Program-made: the position numbers and the translations under genes
Part shown: piece by piece, positions 17,033 through 26,350 of the stretch
How positions within the stretch are numbered: position 1 is the stretch's first letter
Layout of the letters: every line of letters begins with the position of its first letter
Notes under the pieces: generated by a model
Seen by the model: the letters and a program-made list of their open reading frames with translations, nothing else
The model's database searches: none
What the model was told of the DNA's origin: nothing
NCBI GenBank assembly: GCA_002354805.1
Contig: DEMH01000005.1
Coordinates: 50,615-114,614, forward strand
DNA from: Gammaproteobacteria bacterium UBA2675
GTDB lineage: Bacteria; Pseudomonadota; Gammaproteobacteria; Pseudomonadales; Pseudohongiellaceae
DNA length: 64,000 nt
Reading direction: 5' to 3'

Positions 17033-18145
17033 ATGACCGACAAAAACAAACTGCTGCGACTGCAAGGAGATATTGAAGAGATTCGTAACCGGCGGATCCA
17101 GCAGTTTGTTCTTGTCTGTATTTTATTGCTTGTAACGCTGTCAATCGTTGCCGTCCTTAGCGCTCAGATATCGATCATGGTCTACATGATGATCTGCGTG
17201 GTGCTGTTGTGTGGCACACTGCTGCTGTTGCGGCGTGGCCAGACAACACTGGCCAGTCATATCATCCTGGCGGTCACCCTGTTTTGTATCTTTCAGAGTA
17301 TGTGGGACGGCTCCGGCCTGCGCTCTGCCGCGGTGATCGCTTACCCTGCAGTGCTGTTGCTAGCCATGGTCATGGTCGGTACGCGATCGTTTTATGTCGT
17401 CTCTGCCAGCATGTTGCTTTACATCGTCATACTCAGCGTTGCTACCATGAATGGCTGGCGCACAGGCACTGAAGCCACACGCGGTTACCTGACGATGATT
17501 GACCACCTTGCTGTTCTGGCGGCGTCAACTTTCCTGATTCGTGTGCTGGCTTCCGACCTGTTGCTCTTGCTGGCGCGATTGCGGCAGGAACTGGTCGAGG
17601 TGGAGCAGTCCAAGCTGGCCGCTGAACACCTTGCCTATCATGACAATCTGACAGGTTTACCAAACCGGCGCATGGCTGAACAGCTTTTTGACGATGTGCT
17701 GGCGCAATGCATGTCGGATGACTCCAGGCTTGCCTTTGTTTTCCTGGATATCGATAACTTCAAACAGATTAATGATTCGTTGGGGCATGCGCGCGGTGAT
17801 GCGCTGCTTCAGCACCTGGCGAAAACCATCAGTGAACAGTTACGACGGTCTGACAAACTTATCCGGATTGCAGGCGATGAGTTTTTGATACTCATCGGCG
17901 GGCTGCATGAAGACGCCAATGTTGAACCTGTACTCGACAAAATAGTCAACGCCGTTTCAACACCTGTTGGTCTGGAGGGGGTGTCCATCACGCCAAGTAT
18001 TTCGATGGGCGTGACATTCGCACCTGAACACGGAACCGACTTTGCCAGCCTGCTGCATCACGCCGACGTAGCTATGTACCAGGCCAAGGCGGCTGGTCGC
18101 GGGCGGTATGAGTTCTACCGCCCGACCACGCCTGTGCTGGATTGA
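17033..18145 (+). CDS. Membrane-anchored diguanylate cyclase (GGDEF domain, AGDEF variant)
   Basis: 370 residues. About six hydrophobic helices occupy residues 20-195. A short coiled linker follows, then a GGDEF domain from about 205 (HDNLTGLPNRRMAEQ, FVFLDIDNFKQINDSLGHARGD, RIAGDEFLIL, SMGVTFAPEHG). The active loop reads AGDEF instead of GGDEF; AGDEF variants can remain active, so cyclic-di-GMP synthesis is plausible but unproven. No RxxD product-inhibition site is evident just before the loop. It starts 4 bases after the ahpF stop, suggesting co-expression with the peroxide genes. Confidence 0.88.
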   Translation: MTDKNKLLRLQGDIEEIRNRRIQQFVLVCILLLVTLSIVAVLSAQISIMVYMMICVVLLCGTLLLLRRGQTTLASHIILAVTLFCIFQSMWDGSGLRSAAVIAYPAVLLLAMVMVGTRSFYVVSASMLLYIVILSVATMNGWRTGTEATRGYLTMIDHLAVLAASTFLIRVLASDLLLLLARLRQELVEVEQSKLAAEHLAYHDNLTGLPNRRMAEQLFDDVLAQCMSDDSRLAFVFLDIDNFKQINDSLGHARGDALLQHLAKTISEQLRRSDKLIRIAGDEFLILIGGLHEDANVEPVLDKIVNAVSTPVGLEGVSITPSISMGVTFAPEHGTDFASLLHHADVAMYQAKAAGRGRYEFYRPTTPVLD

Positions 18146-18203
18146 GCCGGAGACACCGGTATCCGTCTCGAGCCCAGCATATGTGCGTTTGACGACTGAC
18201 CCG

Positions 18204-19091
18204 TCAGTACATGCCTCGCACATTCATTGGCAGCGCGAACAGACTTCGGCGAGCGGTGACATACAGAACATTGCGCTCCGGCCCACCAAAGGTCATGTTG
18301 GCGGGCGCCAGGGGGAACTCAAGCACCTGCAGTACCTCTCCTTCCGGACTGTACACCGTAATATTGTTACCACCGGTCAAATAAAGATTGCCATGTTCAT
18401 CCAGTGTGACGCCGTCGGACCCCTGCGGAGCGATAAGCCGTTTTCCGCTTATCTGGCCGGGGGCATCGATGTCGTAGGCAAATGTCTGGTTACCCTGATG
18501 ATCGGCTACGTACAGAGTCTCACCATCGGCCGTACCAATAATGCCATTCGGACGCTGCATGTCGGTAATAATGACTTCCGCTTCTGAAGCTCCAGGCGCC
18601 AGGTAATACACGTAGTAGCCCGGCTGTGGCAGGTTTGCTTCGCTGCCGTAGCGTGGATCAGTAAAGTAGATGCCACCCTGCGGGTCAATCCACAGATCAT
18701 TCGGGCTGTTGAACGGCGCACCATTGTGCTGATCGATCACTGCCGTAGCATTGCCCTCACTGTCCATTCGGCTGATGCGGCCCGCACCGCCTTCGGCACC
18801 GTGCAGTACCCAGTTGCTGTCGAAAAACAGGCCGTTGTTGCCATTGGTCTGTTCGCGAAAGGTTTGCAGTTCGCCGTCCACTGTCCACACATGAATACGG
18901 TTGGCAGGGATATCCGAAAAATAAACGTTCCCGGCCTCATCGGCTATCGGACCTTCGGTGAAAGTAAAGGTGTCGCTCAGCAGCTCGATCTGCGCCCCTT
19001 CAGCGACCAGGTCATTGCTCTGTGCAAGCGCATGGAAAGCCACAAGGCTCATGCCCAGCGCTGCCAGGGATTGGATAACGGTTGACTTCAT
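18204..19091 (-). CDS. Exported SMP-30/gluconolactonase-like beta-propeller protein
   Basis: 295 residues from the ATG at 19091, which has an AAGGAG site. It begins with a signal peptide (MKSTVIQSLAALGMSLVAF, cleavage near ALAQ), so it is periplasmic. The SMP-30/LRE repeats include FTEGPIADEAGNVYFSDIP, NSPNDLWIDPQGGIYFTDPR, RPNGIIGTADGETLYVADH and SDGVTLDEHGNLYLTGG, with the metal-site residues of this fold. Relatives hydrolyse sugar lactones. It follows the SDR gene by 26 bases and the two probably act together on a sugar or sugar lactone, which is inference. Confidence 0.87.
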   Translation of the reverse strand: MKSTVIQSLAALGMSLVAFHALAQSNDLVAEGAQIELLSDTFTFTEGPIADEAGNVYFSDIPANRIHVWTVDGELQTFREQTNGNNGLFFDSNWVLHGAEGGAGRISRMDSEGNATAVIDQHNGAPFNSPNDLWIDPQGGIYFTDPRYGSEANLPQPGYYVYYLAPGASEAEVIITDMQRPNGIIGTADGETLYVADHQGNQTFAYDIDAPGQISGKRLIAPQGSDGVTLDEHGNLYLTGGNNITVYSPEGEVLQVLEFPLAPANMTFGGPERNVLYVTARRSLFALPMNVRGMY

Positions 19092-19117
19092 AACAGCTTC
19101 TCCTTGAATTGAGTGGT

Positions 19118-19846
19118 TCAACCACGGCCCAGAAATGGCTGTCTGGGATCAAGCACAGTGGCATCGATGATGGTGGAGTTCGGCGGCATGCTCAGCATCA
19201 GCACTGCCACACGGGCAATATCTGCCACCTGCATTTTGGGCTCATCAACAACAGACTTTGGCGCTTTGTCCCAGATGTCAGTATGTACGTTGCCAGGGTG
19301 CAAACAGCTTACCATGATGCCAAGTTCGCGTCCCTCGACCTGCAGCGCACGGGTCATCCCCTGCAGACCGAACTTGCTGGTGGTGTAAGGGACTGAACCG
19401 AATCGCGGGGTCTGACTTGAGATACTGCCAATATTGAGAATGCGTCCACCACCGGCTTCTTTCATGACCCGAAAAGCTTCACGACTGTAAAGGAAAGCGC
19501 CGGTCAGGTTGGTGTCCATGACCATCTGAAAGTCTTTGGCGCGCAGGTTCTGAATGGCGCCCGCACGGGCGATACCGGCATTGTTGACCACTGCGTCGAC
19601 TTTGCCGAACTTTTGCATGGCGAGTTCAAAGACACGCACGGTGTCTTCTTCGCTGGCAACATCGGCAACGCTGCCGATCAGGGCATCGTGACCGACAGCT
19701 TCAAGTGCTTTATTGACGCTCTCTTCTGAGCGGCCGGTGATCAATACCCTGGCACCCTCTGCCAGACAGGCCTCGGCGATGGCTTTACCAATGCCACGTG
19801 TGCCGCCGGTGATGATGATGCCCTGATTGGACAATAGCTGTGACAT
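19118..19846 (-). CDS. Short-chain dehydrogenase/reductase
   Basis: 242 residues from the ATG at 19846, which follows a GGAGG site. Classical SDR features are the TGGTRGIGKAI nucleotide-binding motif, NNAGIARAGAI, the catalytic Ser in NIGSISSQTP, the YTTSK Tyr-Lys pair, and CLHPGNVHTDIW. It is cytosolic and NAD(P)-dependent; the substrate is unknown. It is transcribed with the downstream SMP-30 gene and lies 131 bases after the RND adaptor stop, so it may be read from the efflux promoter or from its own. Confidence 0.88.
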   Translation of the reverse strand: MSQLLSNQGIIITGGTRGIGKAIAEACLAEGARVLITGRSEESVNKALEAVGHDALIGSVADVASEEDTVRVFELAMQKFGKVDAVVNNAGIARAGAIQNLRAKDFQMVMDTNLTGAFLYSREAFRVMKEAGGGRILNIGSISSQTPRFGSVPYTTSKFGLQGMTRALQVEGRELGIMVSCLHPGNVHTDIWDKAPKSVVDEPKMQVADIARVAVLMLSMPPNSTIIDATVLDPRQPFLGRG

Positions 19847-19977
19847 TCTCTGTTCCTCCGTAAGCAGACTGACCGTAGCCTGTAGGGGCACGGTCAGCGA
19901 TGTTCAGTTTTGACGGAGGACAATACCATGCTGTCACGCCTGGCACTACCAGTGCCGGGTCCCAGCGTGGCCAGTCG

Positions 19978-21348
19978 TCAGTTGATACTGCTGACGGCAG
20001 CCACACCTGGTTGCAGCGGCGCGCTGTCTACCAGTGCCGATTCGGTCACCGGGTTTACCAGCAAACCGGTCATGGCGGTGGGCAGCTGTGAAACCATGAT
20101 CTGGTCTCCTGCGGTCAAGGACTGTGAACGGACCAGTACATGGTAGTTACCCTGCTGGTCGATGTGCTCACCAACGCGCTCGATCTGCACCGCTTCAAGA
20201 CGGCTGTGATCAATCCGGTAGATACGGTCATTGTCATAAATGGCATGCATCGGGACAGCGACGACATCGCGCTCAACCGGCAGACGCACATTCAGGTTTA
20301 CCACTGCGCCCAGCGCCAGCGTGGCGTCCGCCGGCACCTTAAAAAAACCGTCAATACCGCTCTGTCCGGATTTTACGTTGCCAGCCAGCCCCTGCAATTC
20401 CAGCACCTGAACAGATTGTCCTGACGCCGATCTGGCATCGTTGATTGTCGCGGTCACGACCTGACCACTCTGCAGACTGCCACGCAGTTGCGCTGCCATT
20501 TCGATTGGCAATGACGCTCGCACCTGCAGGCGGTCGTAGTCAGCTACCTGCAGCAGCTCACTACCGACACTGATGCGGTCACCGACTGCAACACCCAGAC
20601 TGAGTATGCGGCCGTTAAACGGTGCCGCCACCTGAGTATGGCGCAGGTCCAGCTCTGCTCGGGCCAGACTGGCTCGACTTTCTTCCAGTGCTGCTTCGGC
20701 CTGGGCAATCTGATTGGGGTAATCAGCGAGTGACGCCTGGTGGCTGGCGTGAACCATGGCGCGCTCGGTTGCCTCATGACGCACTTCATCCAATTGCGCG
20801 TCCGCGATCATGCGCTGTGTGTGCAGTGATTCAAAGCGCTGCAGCTTTTCTCTGGCAATGCGCAATTGATCCTCATGATGCGTAGCCAGTGTCTGTGCCA
20901 ACTCGTAGTCGCTAACGACCGATTTCAGGCTGGCCTCAGCTCGTCGCTCTGCAGCCTGGGCAGCACGCAGCGCCAGTTCAGCCTCACGCGGATCCAGCTC
21001 AAGCATTACGTCACCTGCATTCACCCAGTCCCCCTCCCGAAAGTGCACTGCAGAGACATCGGCCGTCAGACCGGCGCGCAATGTTGCCTGCTGATCGGAT
21101 TCCAGTCTGCCATACGCCTGTAATGTGGGAGACATGGCAGCTGGTTGTACGACACTGGCTGCTACCGGCCATTCACGTTCGGCACGTTCTACAGGAGCCG
21201 CTTCCGGCCCTGTCGCTACCACCAGTGCACTGGTCAGCACAAACATGCCCAGTATTAATACACCGGCCGCTTTGGTGCCAATGTATCTGAATCTGTTGAG
21301 CTGACGCCCCCAGAAAATCTGTTGCCCGAAGTTGTTATCGCCTTGCAT
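19978..21348 (-). CDS. RND efflux periplasmic adaptor (membrane fusion protein)
   Basis: 456 residues from the ATG at 21348. There is a one-base gap after the permease stop (TGATATG) and a GAGGG site within the permease end. A single N-terminal membrane helix (GVLILGMFVLTSALVV) is followed by the barrel-sandwich halves (LRAGLTADVSAVHFREGDWV and LRHTQVAAPFNGRILSLGVAVGD), a long coiled-coil hairpin (about 150-245), and beta-barrel and membrane-proximal domains. It links the RND permease to an outer-membrane channel; no channel gene is adjacent. Drug, dye or lipid export cannot be distinguished. Confidence 0.9.
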   Translation of the reverse strand: MQGDNNFGQQIFWGRQLNRFRYIGTKAAGVLILGMFVLTSALVVATGPEAAPVERAEREWPVAASVVQPAAMSPTLQAYGRLESDQQATLRAGLTADVSAVHFREGDWVNAGDVMLELDPREAELALRAAQAAERRAEASLKSVVSDYELAQTLATHHEDQLRIAREKLQRFESLHTQRMIADAQLDEVRHEATERAMVHASHQASLADYPNQIAQAEAALEESRASLARAELDLRHTQVAAPFNGRILSLGVAVGDRISVGSELLQVADYDRLQVRASLPIEMAAQLRGSLQSGQVVTATINDARSASGQSVQVLELQGLAGNVKSGQSGIDGFFKVPADATLALGAVVNLNVRLPVERDVVAVPMHAIYDNDRIYRIDHSRLEAVQIERVGEHIDQQGNYHVLVRSQSLTAGDQIMVSQLPTAMTGLLVNPVTESALVDSAPLQPGVAAVSSIN

Positions 21349-21349
21349 A

Positions 21350-24300
21350 TCAAAGTCCCTCTTTACTTGGCTCGAACACCTGAGCCTGGGTGGCAGTCTT
21401 GAGTCTGCCGAGTCTGTTTTTAATGCGTTCAATCATCACAATCAGCGCCGGAACAACCAGCAGCACCAACAAGGTGGCAAATGCCAGGCCGAACACCAGC
21501 GTTATGGCAATCGGTACCATGTAGATGGCCAGGCTGAACTGTTCGAACATCAGCGGCGACAGGCCGGCCACTGTGGTCAGCGAGGTCAGGCAGACGGCGC
21601 GGAAGCGTGACAGCGCAGCGCTGCTCACTGCGTCGACCAGTGCTTTGCCGGCTTCCAGTTCCCGGCGCAGGAAACTCACCAGCACGATAGAGTCGTTGAC
21701 CACCACACCAGTCAGAGCAAAGAATGCCAGCATCGACATCATGCCCAGGTCCACACCCATTACCCAATGGCCTGCAATTGCACCCGTCAGTCCCAGCGGA
21801 ATAGCTGTCAGTACTGCCAGCGGCCATACGTATGAAGAGAACGACCAGGCAAGAATCAGGTAGATGAATACCAATGTCAGCATGCCACCCATCTGCATGG
21901 TTTCCAGCAGCTGCTGATTGCGCAGGTTATTGCCGCCCACATCAGAGCTCAGTCCGTAACGCTGATTGATCTGTGGCAGGACTGTCTCGCGCACGGATGC
22001 CAGCACGCGCTCTGCATTGTTCACCTGGCTGTCCACTGAGGCACTGACCATCACTGACATCGAACCGTTGTTGTGATTGATGACATCAATGCCACGTCGG
22101 GTGGAGAGATGGGCGACCTGGCGCAATGGAACAACCTCTCCCTGTGGCGTTCGCACCGGAAACTGACCAAGAGACGCTATATGATCGCGCTCGTCGTCAG
22201 GCAGCATGACCATGACTTCCAGCTCGCTGTTATTCTGATTGAATATCTGTACGCGATTGCCATAGTAGGCTGCGCGCAGCTGCTGGCCGAGTGAGGCAGT
22301 GGTGACGCCGAGTGCCTGACCCTGAGCTGTCAGGTTAAATATCATCTGATCGCGTCCGTAAGGCAGGTTGTCAAAGACGTTGCTCACTCCCTCGTAGTTG
22401 CTCAGGGCCGCCTGCAGTTCTTCTGAAGCCTGCTTGAGTGTGTTGATGTCGTCCCCTCTCAGCACCAGGGAGATATCCGGCGCACCGCCATTGGCACCAC
22501 CACGCACCTCAAGCAGTACCTGCTCGACATACGGCGGACGTACGACGCGCTGTTGCCATGCATTGACGAACTCCTGTGGTGCGACCTGGTAGACATCTTC
22601 CCATGCGTATTCAACACGCATCGAACCGAACTGGGCACCTGACTTGTTCTCCTGGTTAATACGGGCAACATTCTCACGAACGTAATAACCATTGATGTTG
22701 ACATTGCCATTCTCACTGTCAGTCTGCTGCATTGACTGTTCCAGGTGTCGCATGAACTCACGTCGCTGCTCCTCGGTGGCGTCCATGGTGAAACTCACGT
22801 TTGCTTCCAGCATCTGCAGGCTCATACCCAGCACAAAATTAACGCCCACCCTGCCGCCAATAACCAGACTGAAAGCCAGAACCACACAGCCGATCGCGGT
22901 CAGCAGCGTAGTGCCAGGTCGCGCCAACGCCAGATTGAGCACTGGTTTGTAGTAGCGATCCCGGAATCCAAAGAAAGCGGCATCGAACTTCTGACGGAAC
23001 TTCGACTTTGGCTTACGACCCATCTGTTTGAAGCTGTGCTTGAGGTGTGCCGGCAGCACGATAAAGCATTCAACAAGAGACGCCACGATGACGCAGAACA
23101 GAACCATCGGCATGGTCTGAATGACTGCCCCCATTTCGCCACCAGTGATAAGCAGCGGAACAAAAGCGGCCAGTGTGGTCAGCGACGAGGTCATCACCGG
23201 CATGAACATGCGTTTTGCTGCACCTGACGCTGCCTCATCGGGACTCAGGCCCTGCTCGTGCAGACTGACAGCGTCCTCGCCAACCACAATCGCGTCGTCA
23301 ACCACAATACCGAGTGCCATGATGAATGTGATCAGGGCAAGGATGTTGATGCTGCCGCCGAACACGTAGTAGTAAAGCATGGTTGCGAACAGGAAGCTGA
23401 CGGGAATACCCACCGTGACCCAGGCCGCAGTACGTGTATTCAGGAACACAAACAGTGTCAGCACAACCAGCACAAGGCCGGACCATGCATTACTGGCGAT
23501 AACTTCCAGCTGCTCTTTCAGCAGTACCCAGACTTCCTGGTAGGTTTCCACGGTAACGCCGTCGGGCAATTGTGGTTGAGTCTGATCCATCCACTGCTGC
23601 AGGATGCGAGCTGACAACAAAGCATCCGAGTTGGTTACACGATACAGGTTCATTTCGATGGCAGGACTGCCGTCCTTGCTAAGTAGCGGCTGTCCCGCTT
23701 TGGCGCGCTTCTCTACCTGGGCGACATCGCCGAGTCGAATCAGCTCACCGGTCTGCGGATTCTGAATCTCCATGCGCTCAAATTCGTTAATACCACGGCG
23801 CTGATCCAGTCCACGCAACTGCATTTCGCCCTGGCTGCGCGCAACAACACCCGCAGGTACGTCCATGCTGCGATAACGTACTTCACCCGCCAGGGCATCC
23901 AGCGTGGTATTCATGGCCAGCAGATCGCGACTGCCTACCTGAATGGCCATTTCTTCTTCCGGCAACCCACTGAACTCAATGCGGTCAACGCCGGCGGTAT
24001 AAAGTTCGCGCTCGAATCGACGCACCAGTGGTACCAGTTCTGACACACTGGAGCCTCCGGCAACAATCAGGGAGGCAATAGGCTCATAGGACATACCACG
24101 GCGCACCACCATCGGCTCCATGTCACCTGGCAGGTTACGAATCTGCGCGACTCGATCACTTACGGTCTCGAGCGCCTTGCTCAGGTCTGTGTCAAACATG
24201 AACTCGAGTCGAATGTTTGCGCTACCTTGAGTACTGGTGGAGTACATCTGCTGCAGGCCGATCACGGTGCGGACCTGCTGTTCAACCGGTACCACAATCA

Positions 24301-24493
24301 GTTGTTCAACGTCCTCAGCCGAGGCGCCGGGCCAGTTGGCATTGATAATGACAACCGGCCATTCCACAGAAGGATCAAGTTGGGTATTGATGCGTGTCGA
24401 TGCCCAGAGTCCGGAGAGGATCATCATGATCATCACCAGGTTGGCTGCCACTTTATGTCGCGTAAAAAGATCGATAATGCCTGTGTTGTTCAT
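21350..24493 (-). CDS. RND family efflux permease (HAE1 type)
   Basis: 1047 residues, twelve membrane helices with two large periplasmic loops. The TM4 proton-relay aspartates are present (MALGIVVDDAIVVGEDAV), and GVVVNDSIVLVSF marks the second half. It uses the proton gradient to move substrates to the adaptor and an outer-membrane channel. It is the first gene of a permease-adaptor operon; many such pairs have the adaptor first. A 7-bp inverted repeat lies 27-47 bases upstream of the start. Substrate unknown. Confidence 0.93.
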   Translation of the reverse strand: MNNTGIIDLFTRHKVAANLVMIMMILSGLWASTRINTQLDPSVEWPVVIINANWPGASAEDVEQLIVVPVEQQVRTVIGLQQMYSTSTQGSANIRLEFMFDTDLSKALETVSDRVAQIRNLPGDMEPMVVRRGMSYEPIASLIVAGGSSVSELVPLVRRFERELYTAGVDRIEFSGLPEEEMAIQVGSRDLLAMNTTLDALAGEVRYRSMDVPAGVVARSQGEMQLRGLDQRRGINEFERMEIQNPQTGELIRLGDVAQVEKRAKAGQPLLSKDGSPAIEMNLYRVTNSDALLSARILQQWMDQTQPQLPDGVTVETYQEVWVLLKEQLEVIASNAWSGLVLVVLTLFVFLNTRTAAWVTVGIPVSFLFATMLYYYVFGGSINILALITFIMALGIVVDDAIVVGEDAVSLHEQGLSPDEAASGAAKRMFMPVMTSSLTTLAAFVPLLITGGEMGAVIQTMPMVLFCVIVASLVECFIVLPAHLKHSFKQMGRKPKSKFRQKFDAAFFGFRDRYYKPVLNLALARPGTTLLTAIGCVVLAFSLVIGGRVGVNFVLGMSLQMLEANVSFTMDATEEQRREFMRHLEQSMQQTDSENGNVNINGYYVRENVARINQENKSGAQFGSMRVEYAWEDVYQVAPQEFVNAWQQRVVRPPYVEQVLLEVRGGANGGAPDISLVLRGDDINTLKQASEELQAALSNYEGVSNVFDNLPYGRDQMIFNLTAQGQALGVTTASLGQQLRAAYYGNRVQIFNQNNSELEVMVMLPDDERDHIASLGQFPVRTPQGEVVPLRQVAHLSTRRGIDVINHNNGSMSVMVSASVDSQVNNAERVLASVRETVLPQINQRYGLSSDVGGNNLRNQQLLETMQMGGMLTLVFIYLILAWSFSSYVWPLAVLTAIPLGLTGAIAGHWVMGVDLGMMSMLAFFALTGVVVNDSIVLVSFLRRELEAGKALVDAVSSAALSRFRAVCLTSLTTVAGLSPLMFEQFSLAIYMVPIAITLVFGLAFATLLVLLVVPALIVMIERIKNRLGRLKTATQAQVFEPSKEGL

Positions 24494-24519
24494 TGCTCAC
24501 TGCCTGTGATTTGTCCAGA

Positions 24520-24540
24520 ACCCGCTGCAAATGAGCGGGT
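24520..24540. promoter_or_regulatory. Inverted repeat upstream of the RND permease
   Basis: ACCCGCT and AGCGGGT are perfect 7-base arms separated by 7 bases, lying 27-47 bases before the permease start. There is no T-run on either side, so an operator for a local repressor is more likely than a terminator. No regulator gene is adjacent. Confidence 0.35.
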
Positions 24541-24667
24541 GATGGCATGAGCAATTCACATATCGTGCCAAAAATTTAAGCACCTGTTATTTAAGGCTTA
24601 TTTTTAGGCAGTGGCCCGCTGACCTGCGAACCTGGTGGAGGATTTTCACAAAGCTTGGTGAAATTCG

Positions 24668-26326
24668 CTAACCCGGCTGATCGGCTTCGCGACTTCCCAG
24701 CAACCAGTCAGCAGCCTGAAATGCCGCATCGGCAAAAGGCCTTAGTACCAGATCGGCGCCCGCATGTTTCAGTATTTCCGCGTCCCGCGAGGTTGATGCC
24801 GTCAGCGCGATCTTTCCGGCATAACCCTCGCGACGCAGGCTGTTGAGCAGTGCCATATTGATATCCCGCTCGCGGGCAGTGTTGATGACCCAGCGTGTTC
24901 TGGCCAGCGGCAATGAGCCCAGAAACTCCGGATCCTCGGCATCGCCAAAGCGAACCTGCATATGCTCGCTGCCCTGAGTACGGACGACTTCCGGATCAAT
25001 ATCAATGCCCAGCACTTTGTGCCCGCGCGCCAGCAGCTGATCAGCAATACCACACCCGTAGCGACCCAGTCCGAACACTACAAATTCCGGTCGCACGATT
25101 GAATCTGTATCGTATTCCGTCTCCCGATAGGCGTTGCGGCGCTCGAAGACTGTCATGGCGGGCGACAACCATTCGTACAGCCGATGCGAGTAGAGAATCA
25201 TGTAGGTTGAACCGCTGATCGTAATCAGCCCGACCAGTGTGATCAGACCAACTGTTTCGCGGTCGATATGACCCAGCGACAATCCCAGCGCAGCAAGGAT
25301 CAGTGAAAACTCGCTGATCTGGGCGACCGTCAAACCGGCCAGGAATCCGGTGCGTTTGCGGTAGCCCATATATCCCATGACGGCCATGACAATAATGGGA
25401 TTGCCGATCAGGACAAACGCCGACAGGATCAGCGCTGGTGTCACCTGTCCACCCAGCGTCCCTAGCTCGAGACCGCTGCCCAACTCGATGAAAAAGAACA
25501 GCAGCAGAAAGTCACGCAGGCTGACCAGCCGCGCCCCGATAACCTCGCGGAACGGCGTCGATGCCAGCGACACACCCGCCAGGAAGGCACCCACTTCTTT
25601 GCTGAAGCCAAGTGCATCACCCACCGCCGCCATTGTCACGGCCCAGGAAATGGCAAACAGGATCAGCAGTTCAGCGGATCGGGCCATCAGGCCGGTCAGT
25701 GTCGGGAGAACGTACTTCATCAGCGCGGCGATGAACAGCAGCATGCCGGTGCCTTTAAGAACCACCCAAAGCATCTCGGTCGCCAGCGCGCCGGGCTCGG
25801 CCGAGGTGCCCGCACCCAGCGCCGTCAGGCCGATCATTACCAGTACCACCACAATGTCCTGCACAATCAGAAAACCTACGGCGATACGTCCGTGCAGGGC
25901 ATCAATCTCTTTTTTATCCGAGAGCAGTTTGACGATGATGATGGTGCTGGAGAAGGTCAGTGCAACGCCCACATACAGCGCGCCGACTGGCGACATCCCC
26001 AGTGCCAGTGCAATCAGAAATCCAAAGATCGAAGTAAAAAGCACCTGGCCCAGACCAGTTGCCAGTGCAACGGTCCCCATGGTGCGAATGATATGGAGGT
26101 CCAGCTTGAGGCCGACAACAAAGAGCAGCAGGGCAATACCCATCTGCGCCAGCAATTCGATAGGCTCGGTTGCTGCTACAAGTCCCAGGACAGAGGGGCC
26201 GAGAATGATACCGGCAGCGATGAATGAAACGATAAGTGGTTGACGCAACATCAGCCCTATGGAGCCGATGACGGTCACAACCGCCAGCATGGCGGCTATT
26301 TCTACAAAGACGTTTTCAAATCCCAT
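24668..26326 (-). CDS. CPA2 family monovalent cation:proton antiporter with TrkA-N domain (KefB/KefC/YbaL-like)
   Basis: 552 residues. A Na/H-exchanger-type membrane domain of about 12-13 helices (1-385) includes IALLLFVVGLKLD and the VGVALTFSSTIIIVKLLSDK segment. A cytoplasmic TrkA-N nucleotide-binding domain follows, with VVFGLGRYGCGIADQL near residue 420. It likely exchanges K+ or Na+ for H+ under nucleotide control. It starts 24 bases after the ABC transporter stop, so the two are co-transcribed. The C-terminal TrkA-C domain is absent, as in several YbaL-like proteins. Confidence 0.88.
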   Translation of the reverse strand: MGFENVFVEIAAMLAVVTVIGSIGLMLRQPLIVSFIAAGIILGPSVLGLVAATEPIELLAQMGIALLLFVVGLKLDLHIIRTMGTVALATGLGQVLFTSIFGFLIALALGMSPVGALYVGVALTFSSTIIIVKLLSDKKEIDALHGRIAVGFLIVQDIVVVLVMIGLTALGAGTSAEPGALATEMLWVVLKGTGMLLFIAALMKYVLPTLTGLMARSAELLILFAISWAVTMAAVGDALGFSKEVGAFLAGVSLASTPFREVIGARLVSLRDFLLLFFFIELGSGLELGTLGGQVTPALILSAFVLIGNPIIVMAVMGYMGYRKRTGFLAGLTVAQISEFSLILAALGLSLGHIDRETVGLITLVGLITISGSTYMILYSHRLYEWLSPAMTVFERRNAYRETEYDTDSIVRPEFVVFGLGRYGCGIADQLLARGHKVLGIDIDPEVVRTQGSEHMQVRFGDAEDPEFLGSLPLARTRWVINTARERDINMALLNSLRREGYAGKIALTASTSRDAEILKHAGADLVLRPFADAAFQAADWLLGSREADQPG

Positions 26327-26350
26327 TCGCGGACTGCTCCGTGACGGCGT

